This document shows, piece after piece, positions 1-9,218 of a stretch of DNA of 64,000 nt. Source of the DNA: JAEUKA01 sp044228505 (lineage in GTDB: Bacteria > Myxococcota_A > Polyangia > Palsa-1104 > JAEUJZ01); the NCBI GenBank assembly GCA_044228505.1, contig JBGAUT010000010.1:1-64000 (forward strand), in the 5' to 3' direction. A model generated the notes under the pieces. That model saw nothing but the letters and a program-made list of their open reading frames with translations, was not told the DNA's origin and made no database searches. A program made the translations under genes and the position numbers. Each line of letters begins with the position of its first letter. The first letter of the stretch is position 1.

Positions 1-91
1 CGCTCCTATCCACCCAAGCTTCCGTCGGCGAGGACTGTTTGAGCACGGAGCGGCCTCTCGGCCTCGGCGCACAGACCAACCCGCCCAGCCG

Positions 92-1228
92 TCAGGTCGT
101 ACCAGACGTCGGCTTGCGACAGCACAGCAGGACGTTGCCGGGATGGGTGGTAGCGGCCAGCTCGGTGACTTCGACGGTGAAGCCGAGCGCTTCGAGTGCT
201 GTTTGGAGCCCGCCGAGCGAGCGATACTGGACCGTCGGCCCCAGGTTCCAGTCGAGTCGCACCATCGCCCGCTCGATGAGGCGAGTCAGCCCGGCCCCGC
301 CGCGACGCTCGGGATCGGTCTCACGAATCAGGAGCAGACCCCCAGGCCGCAGCGCCGTCACCACCCGCGACAGCAGCGCATCCTGCTTCGCGGGCTCGTA
401 GTAGTGGAGCACATCAATCAGCGTCACCACATCACAGGCCGCAAGCTCGCTTTGGTGAATGTCGGCCCGCTGGAGCTGGACGCTCGGCAGATCCGCCGCT
501 GCCTTCTGTCCCACCGCAATCTTTTCAGCATCCCAGTCGAGCCCGAGCTGCCGCCTGCCCCGTCCTGCCTCGGCCAGCGCAATCGGCAGCATCCCCAGCC
601 CACAGCCCAGATCGAGCACCTCGGCGTCTGTGGGAACCCGCTGACACAGCGCCGTGTACACCGGGTCGAGCCGGTACTTGTAGCGGGCGTAGTAGCGATA
701 GCGCGGATGGGCGGGCAAAAACCGCTCCTGCGAGCGAGCGATGACCTGGGCGAGCGGATCCGGTGGAGCAGCCTCTTCGGCGTGCGGATGCAGCCGCGCC
801 CGTCGTCGCAGCCCCAGATAAACCACCCCACCGACCAGCACGCCAATCGCAGCCCCAAGCAGCACGCCGCCGCGCACCCAGGCCCAAAAGAACCGAACCA
901 CGGTGTCATGCAGCCGATCCGCCGCAAAGTCGCCCTGCGACAGCGTCGCCAGTCGCCCATGCGCGGTCCACTCGCCAAGCTGCACCGAGGCAAAGCCAAT
1001 CACCGGGATCAGCGGCGGGATCGAGATGTTCGCGGCGGCATACATGATCGGCAGATTCAGGCGCAGCACCGTCGCCAAGACCAAGCAGATCAGGATCTGC
1101 ACGCCAAAGGTCGGGGTACAGCCGACGACAAAGCCCAAAAACAGCGCCACCGCGACCCGAAACGGGCTGCGGTGCTGGCTTAGGATCAGCCGTCCGAGCT
1201 GGTGGATTCGCTCACGCAGACCGGCCAC
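92..1228 (-). CDS. DUF2062 membrane domain fused to a class I SAM-dependent methyltransferase
   Basis: The N-terminal ~140 residues match the DUF2062 pattern: a GCTPTFGVQ motif near residue 36 and hydrophobic segments around residues 25-55, 60-85 and 115-140. The rest is a Rossmann methyltransferase with motif I VLDLGCGLGMLP, an acidic motif II (LGLDWD) and a CDVVTLIDVLHYY stretch typical of motif IV. The likely arrangement is a small membrane anchor carrying a cytoplasmic methyltransferase; the substrate cannot be told from sequence. DUF2062 usually occurs alone or with glycosyltransferases, so the fusion is worth noting. It starts 3 bases after the helicase stop and is probably cotranscribed with it. 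Confidence 0.85.
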   Translation of the reverse strand: MAGLRERIHQLGRLILSQHRSPFRVAVALFLGFVVGCTPTFGVQILICLVLATVLRLNLPIMYAAANISIPPLIPVIGFASVQLGEWTAHGRLATLSQGDFAADRLHDTVVRFFWAWVRGGVLLGAAIGVLVGGVVYLGLRRRARLHPHAEEAAPPDPLAQVIARSQERFLPAHPRYRYYARYKYRLDPVYTALCQRVPTDAEVLDLGCGLGMLPIALAEAGRGRRQLGLDWDAEKIAVGQKAAADLPSVQLQRADIHQSELAACDVVTLIDVLHYYEPAKQDALLSRVVTALRPGGLLLIRETDPERRGGAGLTRLIERAMVRLDWNLGPTVQYRSLGGLQTALEALGFTVEVTELAATTHPGNVLLCCRKPTSGTT

Positions 1229-1231
1229 CGC

Positions 1232-3775
1232 TTAGTCCCCCCCGAGATCGCTCGCCTCGTCGCGGCTGAGCATGTCCAGAAACCGCAGGGCGATCTGTTT
1301 GACCGAGCCGCTGGCAAAGCGCACCGTCGCAATAGGCTCCCGCCCGCCCGCATCAAGGTGCTCGATCCGCCCAAGGCCCCACGGCTGGGTTTTGTGCTTC
1401 ACCGGCTGACCTGTGCGAGGAGGGACATCGCTGTCGTATTCGACCCGCAGTCGCTCTGCCGAAGGTCCGACACTGGCCGATTCGTGACTCCGATTCGATT
1501 CGGAGATCCGACCTGCAAGCTGTGCCCGCATCCTCCCTACAGCGCCCGACTCGTCGCTGCCGGGTTCTATTTTCCGATGCGGATCGGGGAATCCGGTCCC
1601 AACACGCTTGCGCGGGGGCATTTGCTCGTCTTCATCGCGAACCACCCGCAGCGAGCCATCGTCCTCCACAGGCACCGGCACCGGTGCCCACCCCGCAGAC
1701 TGCAAGCCGTAGGCCTGCTGGCTGGGCTCTCCATCGATCGATCCCACCATCAGGGTCCGAGGAATCGCCCGCACAAAGCGGCTGACTTCCATCGGGCGGA
1801 TCTCGGGCCCCCACAGTCGGCGCTGCTTGGCCGCCGAAAGGAACAGCCGCGAGCGCGCCCGGGTCAGGGCCACGTACGCCAGACGCCGCTCCTCGACCAC
1901 CCGCTCGTCTTCGTTATCTCGCAAGGACGGACTGCCGGCGCGCAGCGAGGGAAACAGCGTCTCTTCGAGCCCCGTCACAAACACCACCTGAAACTCCAGG
2001 CCCTTGGCGACGTGAGCGGTCATAAGCTGGACGCCCCGGCCACGCTGCGTCGACTCTTCGTCGGTTTGCAGCGCCACCCGCGATAGATAGTCGCCGAGCG
2101 TGAGCGGCCGTAGCTCTTCCCACAGCAGGGTACCGCCGTCTCCGTCTCCCTCCTCGGGCTTCGGCTGTGCGGCCTGGGTCGCCATCGCTTCGAGCGCCAG
2201 TCGCTCTTCTTCCGCCATCGAACCGAGCATCGCGTCGAGGTTTTGGAGCCGCGCCTCGTCTTCGGGATCGGTCGTGCTCAGCATCAGCCGATAGCCGGTG
2301 CGATCGAGCACTTCGGCGGTGAGCGCCGACACCGTCAGCTCCGCCGCTCGCGCCGAGAGCTGCTCGATCAGCGATACAAAGCCCGCCAGGTCTTTTTGCT
2401 TCTTCTTCGAGACCAGATCGCCGCCTCGCGCCGCCCGCTGCACCACCTTCCACAGCGTGGTCCCCTCCATCCGCGCCAGGGTCAGCAGCTTATCGACGGT
2501 CGTCTGCCCAATCTGCCGCGCCGGGACGTTTATCACCCGTCGCAGCGCCAGCTCGTCTTCGGGATTGAGACACAGCCGCAGATAAGCCAGCACGTCTTTC
2601 ACCTCGGCCCGCTCGAAGAAGCGCATACCACCGAGCAGCGAAAACGGGATACCGAGGGCTTGCAGCGTCTCCTCGAAGCGCAGCGACTGGGCGTTGGTGC
2701 GATAGATGACGGCGAAGTCCTCGGGGTAAAACCCCTCCTCGGCCTGCATCCGCAAGATCGTCTCGGCGACATAGCGAGCTTCGGCGCGATCATCCCGGGC
2801 TCGAAAAAATACGATCGGATCACCGCCGTCCCGCCGGGTATACAGCCGCTTTTCGTGGCGATCCTCATTGCGCGATACCACCGCGTGGGCCGCATCGAGG
2901 ATCACCTGGGACGAGCGATAGTTTTCCTCGAGCTTGACGACGCGGGCATCGGGCCAGTCGTGGACAAAGTCGAGCAGCAGCCGCACATCGGCCCCACGCC
3001 AGCCGTAGATCGCCTGATCGTCATCACCGACCACCGCAAGGTTGCGTGACTTCCCAGCCAGGAGCTTGAGCAGCCGATACTGGACGACGTTGACGTCTTG
3101 AAACTCATCGACCAGGACATGGTCAAAGCGGGTCTCAAGCTGGGCCCGTACAAACGGCTCGCGCTCGGCAATCCGCACCGGCAACAGCAGCAGGTCGCCA
3201 AAGTCCGCCGCGCCGATGTGCCGCAGCCGCTCTTCGTAGCGCTTGTAGAGCTTGCGGACCAGGTCGGAAAAGTAGTCGGTGCCCTGAAACTCCTCGGCCA
3301 GAAGGCCTTGGTTTTTGGCGCGATCGATGTGGCCGCGCAGGGCCCGTGGCGGCAGCATTCGCTCGTCGATCTGGGCCTCGGCGATAAGCTCCTTGCAGAC
3401 CTTGAGCTGATCGTCCTCATCGAGGATGGCAAAGCTCGAGGGCAGACCGGCATAGCTGGCCAGGCTGCGCAAAAGGCGCGCCCCGATCGAGTGAAACGTC
3501 CCAATCCAGCGCGGCAGCTCGGGCGGCAGATCCCCCGGCTGGCGATCTTCGTTGAGTAGGCTCTCGACCCGATGACGAAGCTCGGCGGCGGCTTTGTTGG
3601 TGAAAGTAACCACCAGGAGCCGCTGCGCCGGCACGCCGCGCTGGAGCAGCTCGGCCAGCCGAAAGGTGATGACCCGGGTCTTGCCCGAACCCGCACCCGC
3701 CAAGATGAGCAGCGGCCCGTCCTGATGGTAGACAGCTTCCCACTGCGCAGGGTTTAGCGAATCGGGGTGGGACAT
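1232..3775 (-). CDS. uvrD: UvrD/PcrA-type superfamily 1 ATP-dependent DNA helicase
   Basis: The protein has 847 residues and the full SF1A motif set: Walker A AGAGSGKT near residue 26, DEFQDVN (motif II), VVGDDDQAIYGWRG (motif III), the YRTNAQSLRFEE region, and AYVALTRARSRL (motif VI). The C-terminus has a region rich in charged and Pro residues, then a WGLGRIEHLDAGG segment like the RNA-polymerase-interaction tail of PcrA/UvrD. Expected roles are 3'-5' unwinding in nucleotide excision repair, mismatch repair and removal of RecA or stalled polymerase. PcrA and UvrD cannot be told apart from sequence alone. It heads a two-gene minus-strand unit with the DUF2062 fusion. Confidence 0.93.
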   Translation of the reverse strand: MSHPDSLNPAQWEAVYHQDGPLLILAGAGSGKTRVITFRLAELLQRGVPAQRLLVVTFTNKAAAELRHRVESLLNEDRQPGDLPPELPRWIGTFHSIGARLLRSLASYAGLPSSFAILDEDDQLKVCKELIAEAQIDERMLPPRALRGHIDRAKNQGLLAEEFQGTDYFSDLVRKLYKRYEERLRHIGAADFGDLLLLPVRIAEREPFVRAQLETRFDHVLVDEFQDVNVVQYRLLKLLAGKSRNLAVVGDDDQAIYGWRGADVRLLLDFVHDWPDARVVKLEENYRSSQVILDAAHAVVSRNEDRHEKRLYTRRDGGDPIVFFRARDDRAEARYVAETILRMQAEEGFYPEDFAVIYRTNAQSLRFEETLQALGIPFSLLGGMRFFERAEVKDVLAYLRLCLNPEDELALRRVINVPARQIGQTTVDKLLTLARMEGTTLWKVVQRAARGGDLVSKKKQKDLAGFVSLIEQLSARAAELTVSALTAEVLDRTGYRLMLSTTDPEDEARLQNLDAMLGSMAEEERLALEAMATQAAQPKPEEGDGDGGTLLWEELRPLTLGDYLSRVALQTDEESTQRGRGVQLMTAHVAKGLEFQVVFVTGLEETLFPSLRAGSPSLRDNEDERVVEERRLAYVALTRARSRLFLSAAKQRRLWGPEIRPMEVSRFVRAIPRTLMVGSIDGEPSQQAYGLQSAGWAPVPVPVEDDGSLRVVRDEDEQMPPRKRVGTGFPDPHRKIEPGSDESGAVGRMRAQLAGRISESNRSHESASVGPSAERLRVEYDSDVPPRTGQPVKHKTQPWGLGRIEHLDAGGREPIATVRFASGSVKQIALRFLDMLSRDEASDLGGD

Positions 3776-3806
3776 CTTGGGTCCGAGCGTTATGCCCTAG
3801 ACCGCA

Positions 3807-3823
3807 CCCTTTTGGCAAAAGGG
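3807..3823. promoter_or_regulatory. Perfect 17-nt palindrome in a divergent intergenic region
   Basis: CCCTTTTG-G-CAAAAGGG is a perfect inverted repeat with 8-nt arms around one central base. It sits between the helicase start at 3775 and the small gene starting at 3872. This is the form expected of a dimeric repressor operator. It could also fold as a hairpin in either 5' leader. No recognised regulator motif is matched. Confidence 0.4.
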
Positions 3824-3871
3824 CCGATAACTTTGACTGAGCATCCGTGCCGATGCCAAGGTGAACCGTCG

Positions 3872-4225
3872 ATGTCGCACGATTTTGAGCACAAAAAAGA
3901 CTCCAAGGAAAACCCCTTCCTGGCCGCGTTCAAGGGCACCGACCTTGGCAAAAAGAAGCGCGGCGCGGACGATGACCAGCTCAACATTGCGGCAGCACCG
4001 ATTCACCTCGGTGGCGAGTCGTCGAGCAAGGTTTCGGCAAACGCCGCGATGTCCGCAGCGTCCGTGATGTCGCACTGGGCGAATGACAAGCCACCAATCG
4101 ACACGATGACCGTCGCCGACCGCGCCCGCAAGCGCCTGAAGGGCGGACTCGACGAGGGCGAAAAGCCCAAAGACGACAAAATGGGCAAGCAAGACGACGG
4201 CGGCAAACAACAAGGCCACGAGTAA
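3872..4225 (+). CDS. Small charged hypothetical protein (117 residues)
   Basis: I chose the ATG at 3872 because AAGGTGA lies about 8 bases upstream; the open frame extends upstream to 3767 but without support there. The product is hydrophilic, rich in Lys and Asp, and has no membrane segment or signal peptide. A region near residues 45-75 (AAMSAASVMSHW...TVADRARKRL) may form helices, and the C-terminal tail is Lys/Asp/Gly-rich and probably disordered. I do not recognise a family. An antisense frame (3797-4237) encodes a hydrophobic product, but the ribosome site and ordinary composition favour this strand. Function unknown. Confidence 0.55.
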   Translation: MSHDFEHKKDSKENPFLAAFKGTDLGKKKRGADDDQLNIAAAPIHLGGESSSKVSANAAMSAASVMSHWANDKPPIDTMTVADRARKRLKGGLDEGEKPKDDKMGKQDDGGKQQGHE

Positions 4226-4384
4226 AGCAACTAGCAAAACTACTGCGGACCACGGCTGCGGCGTCGTCGGTCCTCACAGCCCGCAGGCTGCTCCCCCCCG
4301 CATTTCATGCCGGGGACTGACGCGGTCCTCCTCCTTGCATCCGTGGTTCCTCGCTACGTTTTGTTAGTTGCTTCCCCCCTCCCA

Positions 4385-4432
4385 ATTCGGTCGGCCCCAC
4401 CGCTCAGGATTCGGTCGGCCCCACCGCTCAGA
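4385..4432. repeat. Two tandem copies of a 24-nt unit
   Basis: The unit ATTCGGTCGGCCCCACCGCT+CAGR occurs twice back to back (4385-4408 and 4409-4432), differing only in the last base. It lies in the 284-base gap between the small charged protein and the YyaL-type gene. I see no other gene-like or strong hairpin structure in that gap. Confidence 0.8.
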
Positions 4433-4509
4433 ATGTTGGCTTCCGCTTTTCGCTGATGGTTCGGCATCCAAGCTGAGTTAGCTTCTGTGGCTACTCAGAG
4501 GAACTGCCT

Positions 4510-6603
4510 GTGCCGAACCGTCTTGCCGCGTCGTCGAGTCCCTATCTCCGTCAGCATGCTGACAATCCCGTCGATTGGTACCCGTGGGGGGACGAGGCGT
4601 TTGCTCGGGCCCGCCGCGAGGACAAGCCGATCCTGCTCTCGATTGGCTACTCGGCCTGTCACTGGTGCCACGTCATGGCCCACGAGTCCTTCGAGGATGC
4701 CGAGACGGCGGCGCAGATGAACCAGGACTTCGTCTGCATCAAGGTCGACCGCGAAGAGCACCCCGATGTCGATCAGCTCTATCAGCAAGCGCTCCAGATC
4801 TTCGACGAAGGCGGCGGCTGGCCGCTCACGATGTTTCTGCTACCGACCGGCGAGCCGTTCTTCGGGGGCACGTACTTTCCGCCGCAAGATCGCTATGGGC
4901 GGCCCTCGTTTCGACGGGTACTGACGGCGCTTATGAACGCCTATCGCCAAGAGCCGGTCAAAGTCCGCGAGCATGGCGGCAAGCTGGTCGAGGCCCTGCG
5001 CGACGTTCAGCGTCAGTCGACGGGACAGGAAACCGGGGCCCATCTGCCCGAAGACCTGATTCAGCGGGTCGGCACTCGCCTGGCCGGTCACATCGATCGT
5101 CGAGAAGGCGGCTTTGGTAGCGCGCCGAAGTTCCCAAACCCGACCGCGCTCGGGCTATTGCTCCGGTCCTTTTACCGCAGCGGCGATCTCGATGATGTCA
5201 GGCCGGGGCTGTTGACGCTGACCAAGATGGCGCAGGGCGGAATCTACGATCACCTGGGCGGCGGCTTTGCGCGCTATTCGACCGACGACAAGTGGCTGGT
5301 GCCGCACTTCGAAAAGATGCTCTACGATAACGCGCTGCTCTTGCGGCTGTACGCGCAGGCGCTGGTGCTGCTTGAGTCCATCGATCAACAAGTACTGGCG
5401 GACCGCTATGGTCGCGTGATCGACGAAACGGTCGGCTGGCTGCGTCGTCAGATGAGCGCGCCGGGCGGCGGCTTTTACGCAGCACTCGATGCCGATAGCG
5501 AGGGCGTCGAAGGCAAGTACTACGTGTGGAACCCCGACGAGGTCGCGGCGCGGGTCGGACCCGAAAAGGCCGCGCTACTAACCCGCTGCTACGACGTGAT
5601 CCCCGGTGGCAACTGGAGCGATCCTCACGGCCACGGACCGGACAATGCCTCGATTTTGCACGTCATCGATCAGCCCCATGACGAGGAAGAAGAGCGGCTG
5701 CTCGCCGAAGCAAAAGCCACGCTGCTGGCGGCCCGCGACCAGCGGATTGCACCGGGGACCGATGACAAAATCCTGACGGGCTGGAACGCGCTCGCGATTT
5801 CGGGTCTAGCGACGTGTGGACAGCTACTTCAGCGTGATGACTTCGTCGAGCTGGCGCGTGCCACCGCCGACTTTGTGCTGACCAAGCTGCGGACGAAAAC
5901 CGGTCAGCTTCTGCGTACCTATAAGGACGGCCAGGCGCGCTGGGCAGGGACGCTCGATGATCATGCCTTTTTGGCCGAGGCGCTGATTGCGCTGTGCCAG
6001 GCCACCCAAGAAGCCAAGTACCTGACGATCGCGATCGAGCTAACCGAGGCGGCGCTGCAAGACTTGTATGACCCCGAGCACCACGCGTTCTTTGTGGGTC
6101 CGATCGAGACCGATGGGGTGTCGCTAATTGCCCGTCCGGTGAGCCTCCACGACAGCGCGATTCCCTCGGGCGTGTCGGTGATGTGCCAAAACCTTTTGCG
6201 GCTGGCGACGCTGTCACCAAGCCACAGGGAGCGCTATCAAGCGATTGCCGAGTCGACCCTGCTGCGGCTCGGGGAAAAAGCCCAGCGTAGCCCGATGGGG
6301 ATGGCGGGACTGCTCCAAGCGCTCGATCTGCTCCAGCACGGCCTGGTGGTGACGGTGGTGGTGGAGCCGCCGGGGACCGCAACCGATCATCCGCTGCGAC
6401 GGGCCGCCGCGACGACGTACGTGCCCGATCACTTTGTATGGGTGGTGAAGGAAGGCGAGGCGGTGCCCGATGCGCTACAGGCGCTGTGCGAAGGCAAGTC
6501 GAGTCGGGGAGGGAAGCCTGCGGCGTACGTTTGTCGGGGGCCGCGTTGCACGGCCCCGATTGGCGATCCGCAGGAGCTGCGAAGGCAGCTAAGCGGGCAT
6601 TAA
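4510..6603 (+). CDS. YyaL/SSP411-type thioredoxin-fold protein (DUF255 family)
   Basis: The 697 residues match the YyaL/spermatogenesis-associated protein 20 family over full length. The N-terminus has the family signature (LRQHADNPVDWYPWG), then a thioredoxin-like domain with a CHWCHVM motif near residue 56 and DREEHPDVD. A long alpha/alpha-toroid domain like that of N-acylglucosamine epimerases/glycosidases follows. The start is GTG at 4510 with AGAGGA about 8 bases upstream; it places the conserved N-terminus correctly. The biochemical role of the family is not settled. Its stop overlaps the stop of the convergent downstream gene. Confidence 0.9.
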   Translation: MPNRLAASSSPYLRQHADNPVDWYPWGDEAFARARREDKPILLSIGYSACHWCHVMAHESFEDAETAAQMNQDFVCIKVDREEHPDVDQLYQQALQIFDEGGGWPLTMFLLPTGEPFFGGTYFPPQDRYGRPSFRRVLTALMNAYRQEPVKVREHGGKLVEALRDVQRQSTGQETGAHLPEDLIQRVGTRLAGHIDRREGGFGSAPKFPNPTALGLLLRSFYRSGDLDDVRPGLLTLTKMAQGGIYDHLGGGFARYSTDDKWLVPHFEKMLYDNALLLRLYAQALVLLESIDQQVLADRYGRVIDETVGWLRRQMSAPGGGFYAALDADSEGVEGKYYVWNPDEVAARVGPEKAALLTRCYDVIPGGNWSDPHGHGPDNASILHVIDQPHDEEEERLLAEAKATLLAARDQRIAPGTDDKILTGWNALAISGLATCGQLLQRDDFVELARATADFVLTKLRTKTGQLLRTYKDGQARWAGTLDDHAFLAEALIALCQATQEAKYLTIAIELTEAALQDLYDPEHHAFFVGPIETDGVSLIARPVSLHDSAIPSGVSVMCQNLLRLATLSPSHRERYQAIAESTLLRLGEKAQRSPMGMAGLLQALDLLQHGLVVTVVVEPPGTATDHPLRRAAATTYVPDHFVWVVKEGEAVPDALQALCEGKSSRGGKPAAYVCRGPRCTAPIGDPQELRRQLSGH

Positions 6604-9218
6604 CCGACGACGCCGCACTTGTTCGGAGTGAACACGCCGCAGCTTGCGTTCGAGGCGCAGGTTCCGCAGCTTACCGTGCCACCGCAGCCATCGCCGACGG
6701 TGCCGCAGTCAAAGCCCTTCGGGGTGCAGGCCTGATCCTTGGTGAGCGGGGTGCAAGACGTCGCGCCGCAGACACCCGGCATGCCACTACCACCGCAGGT
6801 CTGACCGGCTGGGCAAGTGCCGCAGTTCAGGGTCATACCGCAGCCATCACCGGCCGAGCCGCAAGCCAGACCGAGCTGAGCGCAGGTCTTGCCCATGCAA
6901 GCCCCGGTTCCGCACGTTCCAGCGCCGCCGCCGCCACAGACCTGTGGAGACGCGCAGGTACCGCAGTTGAGCATGCCACCGCAGCCGTCTGGGTAGGTCC
7001 CGCAGGTGTACTTCAGGCCGGCGCAGGTGAGCGGGGTGCAGCCACCGCCGCAGACGCCCGGAACGCCGCCACCACCACAGAGCTGAGGCAAGGTGCAAGT
7101 GCCACAGTTGGCGATCAGACCACCGCAGCCGTCGCCTTGCGCGCCGCAGTTGAAGCCCTGCATGGCGCAGCTCTTCGGGGTGCAGCTCGGGACGTCGGCC
7201 TTGATGCACGAGGTCAGGTCGAACAGCATGTACTCGAGAACTTTTTCCTGCGCCGTCAGCGGAACGCCAGTGCCAAGGTTACACTCCGCCGGGAACGTGC
7301 CCGATCCAGAGGCACCGGTGCTGACGTGGAAGTCGCTGTACATGACGCGCCCACACTGGTTGGCCGGCATCGCTCCGACCGGGGTGTTGAAGGTGTAGTG
7401 CATCGGGAAGTTGCCGTTCTTCGTCGAAGTGAGTCGGGTGCCGTACATCCACTGCTGGGATGGAGCCACCACCGCATCAAAGTCGTGACGAACCTGCTTC
7501 ACCGCGATCTGACCGAGCGTGCCACCCGCAACCTGCTTGAGCCACGTCGCGAACGTCTTCCCCTTGGGGAAGCTCTGGTCGATGTTCGCGGTCTGGTCCG
7601 GTGGGGTCGTTTGATCCACATTCCAAGTCGCGGTCGCATCCCACGCGGTGTTCAGCGCCGGAGGTGCCTTCTGGTACCTCCCGTGTAGGAACGAGTAGCC
7701 GTAGTGGGTGACATAGATGCGACCACCTGCGGCGGTGTAGTTCAGCAGGTTGTTGTAGTAAGCCGACTTGTCCGCAGCTCCGCCCTCACAGTCCAAAATG
7801 ATGAGGTCGTACTTCTTCATCGTGGCGAGGTTGCCAAACAGCGTCGCCGCCGTCGGGGTCGCTGCGCTGATGGTCGCGCCGTTCGCTTTGTAGAAGTTGA
7901 TGCGTCCCGTGCCGGTCGGCTCGGTGAACTCGCTCGTGTCGATACCGATCTTGGGCAGCACGCACTCCATCGGATCGGCCGAGCCGGTCACCACTGCGAT
8001 CGCCGGAATGTCACCTTCGGTCTTGTTGCGAGGCAGTCGGGTCTGCGCCGTGGTCAGTGCCGTCGTCGAGCAGCACGCAACTGCCGGGAGGGTCACTTGC
8101 CGCCGCCACCGACCGAGCTGGATCACCAGCGGAATCGGCACTCCGCACGGCACGTTGGACAGGGTGAACTTGCCATCAATGCCCGAGTTGGTGCTCACCA
8201 GCGGCGAGCCGGTCACGTCCGAGCCACACTGATCACAGGTCACGCCCGAGGTAAACGGCATCACCGTCGCATTCGGCACGTAGACCAGCGCATTCGGGAT
8301 CGGATCGGGAGTTCCCCACAGCGCGGTGTTGTCATGGCCGGGCGCCGTCACCGTACCGGTCAAAGTGGTCGATCCACCGTCGCAAACCACCTGATTTTTG
8401 CACAGGTTCACGCACATCGGAGCCGGCACGCCGCAGTTGTTGGCCACGCCGGCACCACCGCAGATCTGACCCGCAGGGCAGGAACCGCAGCCTGGACCGG
8501 TCGCACCACCAATGATGCCGCCACAACCGTCGCCGACGAAACCGCAGTTGGCCTTGGCCATCGCGCAGGTTGTCAGCGGAGTACACATCACCTTGCCACA
8601 CTTACCTGCGATGCCGCCGCCGCCACAGGTCTCACCCGCGACCGTGCAGGTTCCGCAGTTGAGGGTATTGCCACAGCCATCGCCGAGCATGCCGCAGTTC
8701 GAACCAGCGGCCATACAGGTGGTCGGAGTACAGGTGCCGCCGCCCGCGCCACAGACAAATGGGGTGCCGCCGCCGCCGCAGGTCTCGCCCGCGACCGTAC
8801 AGGTTCCGCAGCTCACCGTGCCGCCACAACCATCGGCTGCCTCACCGCAGTTTGCTCCGAGCGCTGAGCAGGCCGCTGCAGCCGTCTTGGGCACGCAGCC
8901 CGAGGTTCCGCCGCACTGGAAGAAAGTGCCACCACCACCACAGGTTTGAGGGGTGGTACAGGTGCCACAGTCCAGCGTGCCACCACAGCCGTCACCGATC
9001 AGGCCGCAGTTGGCGTTGAGAGAGGCGCACGTCACTTGGCCACAACCGGCACCGGTCATGTCGGCATTTGGATCGGTCAGATCGGCCGTGTCACCAGCGT
9101 CGACCTCATCGCCGCCAACGGTACCACCCGAGCAGCCTGACGAGCCGTAGCCCGCCACTACACCGATAAGTAAGAACAATCCCGGCAAGATAGACCAAAT
9201 AAACCGTTTCTTCTTCAT
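6600..9218 (-). CDS. Exported protein with eight Cys-rich DGCGG repeats around a central domain
   Basis: The 872 residues begin with a Lys-rich signal peptide ending near GYGSSGC; the lipobox is poor, so lipoprotein status is uncertain. Eight repeats of about 45 residues follow the pattern CxPxTC-x7-CG-x3-DGCGG-x3-CGTC-x5-CGGGG-x4-CG. Four are N-terminal (about residues 58-265) and four C-terminal (about residues 690-872). Between them lies a ~420-residue region with a carboxypeptidase-regulatory-like segment (GIDGKFTLSNVPCG) and an alpha/beta stretch (YDLIILDCEGG, GRIYVTHYGY) resembling ThuA/glutamine-amidotransferase-like folds. The Cys pairs suggest disulfide-stabilised extracellular modules. 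AAGGGGGG just upstream of the ATG is the ribosome site. Function unknown; surface role inferred. Confidence 0.85.
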   Translation of the reverse strand: MKKKRFIWSILPGLFLLIGVVAGYGSSGCSGGTVGGDEVDAGDTADLTDPNADMTGAGCGQVTCASLNANCGLIGDGCGGTLDCGTCTTPQTCGGGGTFFQCGGTSGCVPKTAAAACSALGANCGEAADGCGGTVSCGTCTVAGETCGGGGTPFVCGAGGGTCTPTTCMAAGSNCGMLGDGCGNTLNCGTCTVAGETCGGGGIAGKCGKVMCTPLTTCAMAKANCGFVGDGCGGIIGGATGPGCGSCPAGQICGGAGVANNCGVPAPMCVNLCKNQVVCDGGSTTLTGTVTAPGHDNTALWGTPDPIPNALVYVPNATVMPFTSGVTCDQCGSDVTGSPLVSTNSGIDGKFTLSNVPCGVPIPLVIQLGRWRRQVTLPAVACCSTTALTTAQTRLPRNKTEGDIPAIAVVTGSADPMECVLPKIGIDTSEFTEPTGTGRINFYKANGATISAATPTAATLFGNLATMKKYDLIILDCEGGAADKSAYYNNLLNYTAAGGRIYVTHYGYSFLHGRYQKAPPALNTAWDATATWNVDQTTPPDQTANIDQSFPKGKTFATWLKQVAGGTLGQIAVKQVRHDFDAVVAPSQQWMYGTRLTSTKNGNFPMHYTFNTPVGAMPANQCGRVMYSDFHVSTGASGSGTFPAECNLGTGVPLTAQEKVLEYMLFDLTSCIKADVPSCTPKSCAMQGFNCGAQGDGCGGLIANCGTCTLPQLCGGGGVPGVCGGGCTPLTCAGLKYTCGTYPDGCGGMLNCGTCASPQVCGGGGAGTCGTGACMGKTCAQLGLACGSAGDGCGMTLNCGTCPAGQTCGGSGMPGVCGATSCTPLTKDQACTPKGFDCGTVGDGCGGTVSCGTCASNASCGVFTPNKCGVVG

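Noticed and set aside
143..2086. Plus-strand frames over the DUF2062 fusion and helicase
   Set aside because: No recognisable motif, and the minus strand carries complete methyltransferase and SF1 helicase motifs.
3797..4237. Antisense frame encoding a hydrophobic 146-residue product
   Set aside because: It is opposite a frame with a good ribosome site; the hydrophobic composition is the mirror of a Lys/Asp-rich protein.
6438..8867. Long plus-strand frames over the Cys-repeat gene
   Set aside because: Ala/Arg/Gly-rich, no motif, and directly opposite a gene with clear repeats and signal peptide.
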